NCBI GenBank assembly: GCA_027025255.1
Contig: JALVRC010000188.1
Location: 12,983-22,140, forward strand
Direction: 5' to 3'
Origin: Caldifarciminota bacterium
Lineage (GTDB): Bacteria > Hydrothermota > Tepidihabitantia > B3-TA06 > JALVRC01
DNA: 9,158 nt
The notes below the pieces were generated by a model, which was not told the origin of the DNA, did no database searches, and saw only the letters and a list, made by a program, of their open reading frames with translations. Positions 1 through 6,321 of this stretch are shown here, piece after piece. A program made the translations under genes and the position numbers. The first letter of the stretch is position 1. Each line of letters begins with the position of its first letter.

Positions 1-765
1 GCCCGTAAGTCTCTCAACCCAGGAGAAATTAAAATAGATGTTAGCAAAGAAGATTATTATCCTGCGGAAGATAAGATAAGTGTTGTTGCGGGAAAAACAC
101 AAACAAAAACAATATTTATCAGTAAAATCCCTCCTGGTAGCTTTGAAGGAAATGTTTTTGACGCAAAGACAAAAGAACCTGTAAAAGCACATATAGTTAT
201 AAATACTGACACAATAAATACAACAGACAAAGGTTCGTTTGCTAAAAAAGGTCTTCGTAGAGGAAAATATCATATTAAAGTAATACCTTTTAACCAAAAG
301 TACTTTAATCAAGAAGTTGATATTGAAATTAAGGCCGGCAAGACCTTAAAAAGAGATTTTCCTTTAAGACGTGAGAAAGAAGTAATTGTACTACATTCTA
401 TACATTTTGAAACAGCCAAGGCAGACATTCTGCCTGACTCTTATAAAGTCCTTGACGAGATAGGAACCATACTAAAAGAAAATCCGGAAATTGTAATGGA
501 GATTGGAGGGCATACAGATGCCAGGCCAATAAAGACAAAAGAGTATAATAACAATATGGAGCTTTCTCAAGCAAGAGCAGAGAGTGTAAAAAAATATCTT
601 GTAGAAAAGTTTAATATTTCTCCGGATAGATTGGTAGCCAAAGGCTACGGTGCAACAAAGCCAATCGCTGATAACAAAACAGAGGAAGGTATGGCAAAGA
701 ACAGAAGAACAGAGTTTAAAATACTTAGAGGAATTAAATACTACCATGAAATAAAGGAGGAATAG
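1..765 (+). CDS. Carboxypeptidase-regulatory repeat / OmpA-family outer-membrane protein, 3' part
   Basis: The 5' end is cut off by the window edge; 254 residues are visible in frame 1. Residues 1 to about 45 look like the tail of one carboxypeptidase-regulatory-like (Ig-like) repeat, and residues about 48-123 form a complete second one (start GNVFDAKTKEPVKA, end IEIKAGKTLKRDFPLR); the two tails align with each other. Residues about 131-245 are an OmpA C-terminal peptidoglycan-binding domain: HFETAKADI, GHTDA with Asp173, LSQARA with Arg192, and KNRRTEF. The Asp and Arg match the pair that binds diaminopimelate in OmpA proteins. The loop between them is four residues longer than in classical OmpA. 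By analogy with the complete gene at 6322-8070, the missing N-terminus may carry a signal peptide and a beta-barrel; that is inference. The likely role is tethering the outer membrane to the cell wall. The stop overlaps the next start by one base (TAGTG). Confidence 0.9.
   Translation, partial: ARKSLNPGEIKIDVSKEDYYPAEDKISVVAGKTQTKTIFISKIPPGSFEGNVFDAKTKEPVKAHIVINTDTINTTDKGSFAKKGLRRGKYHIKVIPFNQKYFNQEVDIEIKAGKTLKRDFPLRREKEVIVLHSIHFETAKADILPDSYKVLDEIGTILKENPEIVMEIGGHTDARPIKTKEYNNNMELSQARAESVKKYLVEKFNISPDRLVAKGYGATKPIADNKTEEGMAKNRRTEFKILRGIKYYHEIKEE
754..760 (+). promoter_or_regulatory. Shine-Dalgarno site for the transglutaminase-like gene
   Basis: AAGGAGG lies four bases before the GTG at 765, inside the last codons of the preceding gene. 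It is the only good SD in the area. It decides for the GTG start, because an in-frame TGA at 747-749 excludes anything much further upstream. The spacing is slightly short. Confidence 0.75.
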
Positions 766-3116
766 TGCTATTTCTTATATTTGCTGTAATTACTAACACA
801 GGATGGAATAATGTTAATAAAGAGATACGCAGCTGGAAAGACAGTCTTATAAAGTATATGCCTCTTATAGATAGTGTACACTTAAATGACGATATGCTCA
901 AAACCCATCTCAATATAATATATGAAAACAAAAAATTTTATCCATGGGCAAAGAAAATACCAGATTCCCTGATTTTTAGATACATTATACTCTATCGTTC
1001 GTCACAGGAACCATTTACAGAATACGCAAAGATTTACAATGATTCTATAAAAACCTTACTCAAAGATGTAAAAGATATGCGAGAAGCTGTACTTAAAATT
1101 AATGAGTATTTAGCTGCTCGCTTTGGATACATATCAACAAAACCATGGGATCAATCCATTATAGGCTCCTTAAACAGAGGATACGGAAGATGTGAAGAAA
1201 TGGCAGCGCTATTGATACTTTTTGCAAGAATGACATGGATACCTGCACGTCAAGTCTACACACCTTACTGGCCATTTACAAATTCAAATCATGCCTGGGC
1301 CGAAGTATGGGTAGACGGTAAATGGCATTGTCTTGACGGGACAGGCATGACAGAACTTGATCATACATGGTTTAAACGGCAAACATTAAGGACAGCACTT
1401 GTAAAAACTATAACCTGGGGACAGGTAAAACCTGCATACTATACAGATAAAAAATTTACAATCCTTAATGTAATTGAAAATTATGCAAATGCAAGAAAGC
1501 TTAATATAAATATTGATAATCCTTTAAACGACACAATGCCTGTAGGATTATATGTTTTCAACTTTGCTTCTCTACGATCTGTTGGAAGAAAACCCACAAT
1601 TAAAGGTAAGGTTTCTTATAAAGTAGGGCCATGTGATTTATTTGTACAAGCAGGGAATGACAGCATGATTGGATTTAATATATACAGAATGGACAAACCT
1701 GAAGACATTTCCCTCAAACTTATCCCTATAAAAGAATTTAAAGAGACAACTTTTGTTCTTCATGTAAAAGCTCCTCAGAATCTTGAATTCAGTGAAACAA
1801 ATTATAAACCTTCTGATACCATTGTTTTCCACAGAAAACTAAGAAAGGTTAAATATACAATTGATGAAGAAATAGCCTCCTCTTTATTATATAAAGAGGA
1901 CAGCATTCTTATCACTGAAATCAAAAGATGGTATACTGTAAGAAAACCCTTCTTAGACTTCTTTCTTTCTTTAAAAGAAAAAGATAAAAAGAATTTTATT
2001 ACATATACAAAAACAATTTTCAAAAAAGACCTATTTGAATATGACACAGAAACTATAAAAAAAGGATTTGAAGCCTTCAAGATAATCAGGACTCGATTTA
2101 CAAGTTTAGCTCTTCCTGATAGCTTATTTAAAATGTATGTCGCCCCTTCAAGAATCTACTACGAAGAGGTGGGAGAATGGAAACCCTATCTACTGACTAT
2201 TATCCAATCAAATAAGGGGAAAAACTATATAGACATTCTTTCTCAACTAATGAAAGAAATTAAAATAGAACCTGACTATGATTACTTTGGCGGTATGATG
2301 AACCCTGAAGAAGTATATAAGGCGAAAAGGGCAAGCGAAATAGAGAGATTATGCTTTGGCGTCGGGGTATTAAGGACTATGGGAATTCCAGCCCGCTTAA
2401 GATGGGATAAAAAAGCCATTGAGTACTATAATAGTAAAGATAATATCTGGACCTCCGTTTTTGAATTAAAAGAAGAAGAAGCCTCAAAAAAAGACGACAA
2501 AAATGTAACAATCGCAATTTATCCAGCAAGAGAGAAAGATTTCTATAAACGGTTTACAATTAATGAGTACAGAGGAAGTTTCATATCTATAGAGCCTCCT
2601 TTTGAAGAAAAGGAAGACACAATGTTCTTTACACTTCCTTCCAAGACATACTACCTTATATATGGAGACAGGGATGCAAATGGCTCCTCAGTAGTTACAA
2701 TTAAACCAATAGAAGCGAAAGATAGCATGTACATTCAACTTAAAACAGGTAAAATGCCCCCCTACACAATAAGAAACCTAACATTAAATCAAATAAAAAA
2801 GGATGTAACACCTGCATACATAAAATCTAACACCCTTATACTTTACTTAAATGGCAAGGAACCTTCTCTTTCAACACTTAAAGCCTTGAGAATACACAAG
2901 GACCTGAATGTCATTATATACTACAATGATGGGGAAAAAGATATTAAAGATGTAATAAAAGCTACTGGACTTAAGGCAAGAATAATAAAAAAGAAATTAT
3001 CCTTTATAAAACGATACCCAGGTATAATCCTTATAAAAAACAATGAAATAAAATTATTCTGGGAAGGACTAATGCTGCATATAGATGATGTGATTAGTAA
3101 TTACCTTGCAAATTGA
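765..3116 (+). CDS. Large transglutaminase-like protein with a degenerate second domain
   Basis: A 783-residue protein with a GTG start. Residues 1-10 are a short hydrophobic stretch that could be a weak Sec signal without the usual basic N-region, so export is likely but not certain. Residues about 105-195 are a transglutaminase/papain-like core with an intact triad: Cys143 (GRCEEMA), His176 (NHAWAEVWVDGKW) and Asp191 (CLDGTG). Residues about 265-345 look beta-rich. Residues about 487-566 resemble the core again, including TMGIPARLRW against MTWIPARQVY, but lack the catalytic Cys and His. A segment near 620-665 (YYLIYGDRDANGSSVV) resembles the C-terminal part of long Bacteroidetes-type transglutaminase-like proteins. 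Residues about 688-783 read like a thioredoxin-type fold without CxxC. Such proteins may act as proteases or amidases; no substrate is visible. It lies between an OmpA-type gene and an amidohydrolase gene and overlaps both. Confidence 0.85.
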   Translation: MLFLIFAVITNTGWNNVNKEIRSWKDSLIKYMPLIDSVHLNDDMLKTHLNIIYENKKFYPWAKKIPDSLIFRYIILYRSSQEPFTEYAKIYNDSIKTLLKDVKDMREAVLKINEYLAARFGYISTKPWDQSIIGSLNRGYGRCEEMAALLILFARMTWIPARQVYTPYWPFTNSNHAWAEVWVDGKWHCLDGTGMTELDHTWFKRQTLRTALVKTITWGQVKPAYYTDKKFTILNVIENYANARKLNINIDNPLNDTMPVGLYVFNFASLRSVGRKPTIKGKVSYKVGPCDLFVQAGNDSMIGFNIYRMDKPEDISLKLIPIKEFKETTFVLHVKAPQNLEFSETNYKPSDTIVFHRKLRKVKYTIDEEIASSLLYKEDSILITEIKRWYTVRKPFLDFFLSLKEKDKKNFITYTKTIFKKDLFEYDTETIKKGFEAFKIIRTRFTSLALPDSLFKMYVAPSRIYYEEVGEWKPYLLTIIQSNKGKNYIDILSQLMKEIKIEPDYDYFGGMMNPEEVYKAKRASEIERLCFGVGVLRTMGIPARLRWDKKAIEYYNSKDNIWTSVFELKEEEASKKDDKNVTIAIYPAREKDFYKRFTINEYRGSFISIEPPFEEKEDTMFFTLPSKTYYLIYGDRDANGSSVVTIKPIEAKDSMYIQLKTGKMPPYTIRNLTLNQIKKDVTPAYIKSNTLILYLNGKEPSLSTLKALRIHKDLNVIIYYNDGEKDIKDVIKATGLKARIIKKKLSFIKRYPGIILIKNNEIKLFWEGLMLHIDDVISNYLAN
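1878..1900 (+). repeat. Perfect 10-bp inverted repeat inside the transglutaminase-like gene
   Basis: The left arm TCCTCTTTAT (1878-1887) and right arm ATAAAGAGGA (1891-1900) are exact reverse complements around the 3-base spacer TAT. The element codes for SSLLYKED between the domains of the protein. A hairpin could form in mRNA; no T-tract follows, so it does not look like a terminator. Function unknown, and it may be chance. Confidence 0.6.
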
Positions 3117-4476
3117 AGGAATATTAAACGAAAGAAAGATATGTATTGACATAAAAGGTAAAAGGGCAAGGCTCATAGATAAATGTTCAAATCCATTCCT
3201 TAAAAATGTATGGGTGATGCCTGGTTTTGTGGATAACCATCTACATCCACTTGAATTTGGTCTAAGTTTAATGTTCCCCTCCCTCAGAGGTCTGACACAA
3301 GAAGAAATACTTGACACATTTGCTCAAAGAAAAGAAGATTTCATATATGCCTTTAACTACACTCCATCCAATGAAAAACCACTAACAGAAAAGGAATTAA
3401 ATAAATTCAATAAACCGGTTGTAATTAGAAAGGTTGATGGCCATTCTGTTTATCTTAATAACAGAGCACAAAACCTACTCAAGGCACACGGCTTTGAACA
3501 TAGAGGGAAAGATAATGAACAAATCATAGAAAAATGGGAAAACGAATTTATTGATAAAGATATAAAGATAGAAGCTTTTTTAAAAGCTGACAGAACATTA
3601 ATTAAAGAAGGTATCGTCAGGTACGCAGCACTGACAGGGAACGATTACCCTTCTAATAATGATTGTGAGTTATTAGATAGTATTAAGCATAGGCTTAAAG
3701 CTCAACCATATATATTCTGTCAAACATACAATATAAAAAGAGTTTTAAGAAATGGATGGCAAAGAATTGGAGGATGTATACTAATTGATGGTTCATTTGG
3801 CTCTCACACAGCAGCTCTTTTAGAACCTTACAATGATAAAGATACAAAAGGAATACTTTACCCAGAACAGAAAAGAGATGAATTCTTAGCTTTTTTAGAA
3901 CGTGCAATAAAATACGAACTGCAAACCGCATTTCATGCCATTGGAGATAGGGCTATTTCATTTTTACTTGATGCTTACGAAAAGGTAATAGAAAAACCCA
4001 ATCCCTTAAAAGCAAGGGTTGAACATGCTGAACTTTTAAATGATGAACTTTTAACGAGAATCTCACGTCTTAAACTTATTCTTTCTATGCAGCCAGCTTT
4101 TATCAGTACCTGGGGTGGCAAAAACAAGATGTATGATAAAAGATTGGGCACACGGTGGAAAAACACAGCACGCTTTAAGGACATAATTGAAAGAGATATA
4201 ATTTTAGTATCCGGTTCAGATGCACCTATAACATATCCATCTCCGATAAAAGGGATTAAAACCCTTATAAACAATCCTAATAAGGAACAGAGCATAGATT
4301 TAAGTCTCGCCATTAAAACCTATACCAGCTACGGACATTATGCTCTAAACATCAAGGAAACCTTTTTCCCATCCGATGAAGGGATTGCAGACATTGTCAT
4401 ATTTAATAACAACCCTTTTAAAAATGGAGAAATAACCCATGTAATAAAGGAGGGAAAAATTGTATATAAGAATTAG
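3106..4476 (+). CDS. Amidohydrolase family 3 (YtcJ-like) metal-dependent hydrolase
   Basis: A 456-residue cytoplasmic TIM-barrel hydrolase with no signal peptide. Landmarks in order: VMPGFVDNHLHP with metal ligands His45 and His47; the family motif RKVDGHSVYLNNRA (His113); LIDGSFGSHTAALLEPY (228-242); HAIGDRAI (His277); ARVEHAEL (His307); SGSDAP (Asp372); and the C-terminal return to the small beta-sandwich, ending ADIVIFNNNPF...IKEGKIVYKN. These define the amidohydrolase-3 group, whose members cleave C-N bonds in varied substrates; the substrate cannot be read from sequence. The Lys usually found four residues before DGS, which bridges two metals, is Cys224 here. It is shorter than the usual 500-plus residues. 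The start is uncertain: TTG 3106 has no SD and overlaps the upstream gene by 11 bases, but the nearest in-frame ATG is too late (residue 38) and a stop sits at 3091-3093, so translation is probably coupled. Confidence 0.85.
   Translation: MQIEGILNERKICIDIKGKRARLIDKCSNPFLKNVWVMPGFVDNHLHPLEFGLSLMFPSLRGLTQEEILDTFAQRKEDFIYAFNYTPSNEKPLTEKELNKFNKPVVIRKVDGHSVYLNNRAQNLLKAHGFEHRGKDNEQIIEKWENEFIDKDIKIEAFLKADRTLIKEGIVRYAALTGNDYPSNNDCELLDSIKHRLKAQPYIFCQTYNIKRVLRNGWQRIGGCILIDGSFGSHTAALLEPYNDKDTKGILYPEQKRDEFLAFLERAIKYELQTAFHAIGDRAISFLLDAYEKVIEKPNPLKARVEHAELLNDELLTRISRLKLILSMQPAFISTWGGKNKMYDKRLGTRWKNTARFKDIIERDIILVSGSDAPITYPSPIKGIKTLINNPNKEQSIDLSLAIKTYTSYGHYALNIKETFFPSDEGIADIVIFNNNPFKNGEITHVIKEGKIVYKN
4446..4454 (+). 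promoter_or_regulatory. Shine-Dalgarno site for the lptE-like gene
   Basis: AAAGGAGGG sits five bases before TTG 4460, inside the end of the amidohydrolase gene. The strong site and good spacing support the TTG start, which also puts a proper lipoprotein signal peptide at the N-terminus. Confidence 0.8.
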
Positions 4477-4936
4477 ATATATTTTTATATTATTACTCTC
4501 TGGATGCGGATATACATTTAATACACTCATTCCGCCTTACCTTAAATCACTTGCTATAAAGGATGTTGAAAACCTTACTATGAACCCTAATATAAATTAT
4601 GTTTTTAAAACAGCATTACTCAATGCTTTTATCAAAGATGGCAATTACAGGCTAACAAATACTCAAGAGGCTGATGCTGTTCTTAGCATTAAAATCCTAT
4701 CCTATTCAAAAACTCCTCAGTCATACGATGCTACACAAAATGTATATCAGTATAAATTAAGTATTAGCTATGAAATTAGACTTGAAGATATAGTAAAAAA
4801 ACGGACTCTTATAACAGGAGTAAACACTGAATATATTATCTATGACAGGGACAAACTTAATGAGACACAGGCTCTTGATAGTCTTTCAAAGAAGTTTGCC
4901 AGTGAAATACTGAGACGTTCTACCATGCTATGGTAG
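4460..4936 (+). CDS. lptE: LptE-like LPS-assembly outer-membrane lipoprotein
   Basis: A 158-residue protein. It has a short lipoprotein signal peptide with Arg4 and Arg6, a hydrophobic core, and the lipobox LLSGC with lipidated Cys16, followed by GYTF as in many LptE proteins. The mature part follows the family plan: IPPYLKSLAIKDVENLT, a helix, DGNYRLTNTQEADAVLSIKIL (residues 60-80), then strands YKLSISYEIRLED, and an amphipathic C-terminal helix ending in Trp158. In the known system LptE plugs the LptD barrel and helps deliver lipopolysaccharide to the cell surface. No lptD or other lpt gene is in the window. The gene starts with TTG, overlaps the amidohydrolase gene by 17 bases, and is followed after 37 bases by the methyltransferase gene. 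Assignment rests on pattern and lipobox; LptE sequences diverge strongly, so a different small lipoprotein is possible. Confidence 0.78.
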   Translation: MYIRIRYIFILLLSGCGYTFNTLIPPYLKSLAIKDVENLTMNPNINYVFKTALLNAFIKDGNYRLTNTQEADAVLSIKILSYSKTPQSYDATQNVYQYKLSISYEIRLEDIVKKRTLITGVNTEYIIYDRDKLNETQALDSLSKKFASEILRRSTMLW

Positions 4937-4939
4937 AAC
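4917..4939 (+). repeat. Perfect 10-bp hairpin over the lptE stop codon
   Basis: The left arm GTTCTACCAT (4917-4926) and right arm ATGGTAGAAC (4930-4939) pair exactly around a GCT loop. The lptE stop codon TAG (4934-4936) lies in the right arm. The following bases are AT-rich but not a T-run, so a normal intrinsic terminator is doubtful. It could be a leaky terminator, an mRNA processing or stability element, or a control on the methyltransferase gene, which begins 34 bases later without an SD. Confidence 0.7.
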
Positions 4940-4973
4940 TTAATGATTATATAGCAGCTCAAACATTCAAAAA

Positions 4974-6251
4974 ATGAAAGAGAAAACCCTCTATATTGAA
5001 AAGTTTGTTTACAAAGGATATGGGCTTGCACATGATAAAAAAACATATCTTGTAAAAAATGCCCTGCCTGGTGAAACAGTTAAAGTTATGGTTATAAACG
5101 AAAAAAAGGATATTGTATATGCCAGGGCAACTGAAATAATAGATAAAAATGAAGAAAGACTTACTCATCCATGTCCTTATTATAATAAGTGTGGCGGATG
5201 CAGTATCCCATTTGTAAACTACTCTTATGAACTTGAACTTAAAAAAAATATATGCAAGGAACTTTTGAATGAATTTAATGTTAAACACATAAAGGTAATC
5301 CCTTCAAAAAAACAAACCTCGTATAGAGCGAGAATTAAAATGCACACCTCTATTGTCCCTTTATCTGTTGGTTTTAAAAAACAATATACAAACGAAATTA
5401 TAAACGTTAAAACATGCTTCCAAACGACCTTCAAAGTAATGAATGTTGTAAATCTTTTAAAAGGACGCCTATTCTCTTTTGTTGAAAGTATCTATAACAA
5501 TTATACGAATAAAGGGAACATCAAAGAGCTTTCTTTTACGAATATAGGAGGAAGTGTTATTGTGGGAATACTTTCTCAACACGGAATAAAGAAAACATTC
5601 TATAACGATATAATGGATCGCTTCAAGTTTGTAAAAGGAATTGTAAGGATTGAAAGGAAAAAGAACATAACTACCCTTAAAGAAATACTTAAAGGAGAAA
5701 AACAAATTCATACTAAGATTTCTAACATATATTATGATTTTAACGCAACCTCATTTATACAACCTAATACAACATTACACGCTGACTTTTTAAGTCTAAT
5801 CTCCAATCTTTCTGAAACAGAAAAATCAAAAAGAATAGTTGATCTTTACGGAGGCAGTGGTTTCTTCTCAACCTTTCTTGCTAACAAAGGATTCCATCTT
5901 ACCTTAGTAGAAAAGGATCCATCAGCTATTACTCTTGCAGAAGAAAATAAAAAAAACAACAATACTAACTATAACATAATAAAAGCCTATGCGGAAAATG
6001 TTATAGGAAGGTTAAATTACGACACCATTATTCTTGATCCTCCAAGAAAAGGTGTTAATATACAGGTTTTAAAATCCATTACAAAACAAAAACCGAAAAA
6101 TATAATTTTTATAAGCTGTCATCCATCAACTCTTGTAAGGGATTTAAAAATACTTACAAATCATGGGTATAAAATAAAATACGTCTATTTGCTTGATAAC
6201 TTCCCTTTAACCTATCATATGGAATGTATTCTCTTTCTAAAAAACCCATGA
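4974..6251 (+). CDS. rlmD: 23S rRNA (uracil-C5)-methyltransferase, RlmD/RumA type
   Basis: A 425-residue enzyme that uses S-adenosylmethionine to make 5-methyluridine in RNA. Residues 1 to about 58 form a TRAM-like RNA-binding domain (IEKFVYKGYGLA, NALPGETVKV). The iron-sulfur ligands are Cys67, Cys73, Cys76 and Cys148, spaced C-x5-C-x2-C as in E. coli RumA, which separates it from cluster-free TrmA. The methyltransferase half has ATSFIQPN (258-265), SAM motif VDLYGGSGFFS (289-299, with Gly-Gly-Ser where Cys-Gly-Val is usual), ILDPPRKG (353-360), nucleophile Cys382 in SCHPSTLVRDL and general base Glu417 in HMECIL. The 35-residue Cys-to-Glu distance equals that of RumA. U1939 is the likely target, but RlmC- or RlmCD-type specificity cannot be excluded. 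The ATG has no clear SD; no other in-frame ATG, GTG or TTG follows the stop at 4944-4946. Confidence 0.9.
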   Translation: MKEKTLYIEKFVYKGYGLAHDKKTYLVKNALPGETVKVMVINEKKDIVYARATEIIDKNEERLTHPCPYYNKCGGCSIPFVNYSYELELKKNICKELLNEFNVKHIKVIPSKKQTSYRARIKMHTSIVPLSVGFKKQYTNEIINVKTCFQTTFKVMNVVNLLKGRLFSFVESIYNNYTNKGNIKELSFTNIGGSVIVGILSQHGIKKTFYNDIMDRFKFVKGIVRIERKKNITTLKEILKGEKQIHTKISNIYYDFNATSFIQPNTTLHADFLSLISNLSETEKSKRIVDLYGGSGFFSTFLANKGFHLTLVEKDPSAITLAEENKKNNNTNYNIIKAYAENVIGRLNYDTIILDPPRKGVNIQVLKSITKQKPKNIIFISCHPSTLVRDLKILTNHGYKIKYVYLLDNFPLTYHMECILFLKNP

Positions 6252-6260
6252 ATTTTTTTC

Positions 6261-6288
6261 TTGACAATACATATCTCTTATTTATAAT
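6261..6288 (+). promoter_or_regulatory. Consensus sigma-70 type promoter for the outer-membrane protein gene
   Basis: The -35 box TTGACA (6261-6266) and -10 box TATAAT (6283-6288) both match the consensus exactly, with a 16-bp spacer. A run of seven T (6253-6259) just upstream could act as an UP-like element. Transcription should start near 6295, giving a leader of about 27 bases. The 8-base palindrome ACTTAAGT (6292-6299) lies at the expected start. The promoter sits in the only sizeable gap of the window, between the methyltransferase stop and the next ATG. Confidence 0.88.
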
Positions 6289-6307
6289 AATACTTAAGTG
6301 CAATTTA

Positions 6308-6316
6308 TAAGGAGGT
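6308..6316 (+). promoter_or_regulatory. Full-length Shine-Dalgarno site
   Basis: TAAGGAGGT is fully complementary to the usual 16S rRNA 3' end and lies five bases before ATG 6322. With the consensus promoter it suggests high expression. Confidence 0.9.
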
Positions 6317-6321
6317 AGGTA

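Noticed and set aside
472..747. Minus-strand open frames here and elsewhere opposite the main genes
   Set aside because: They lie opposite well-supported genes with conserved domains, have no SD and no recognisable protein features.
3146..3151. A second TTGACA inside the start of the amidohydrolase gene
   Set aside because: There is no acceptable -10 box 15-19 bases downstream, and it lies within coding sequence.
6239..6259. A run of six A, then CCCATGAA, then seven T at the end of the methyltransferase gene, resembling a terminator
   Set aside because: The stem would be six A-T pairs only, without any G-C pair; too weak for an intrinsic terminator. The T-run fits better as an UP-like tract before the -35 box.
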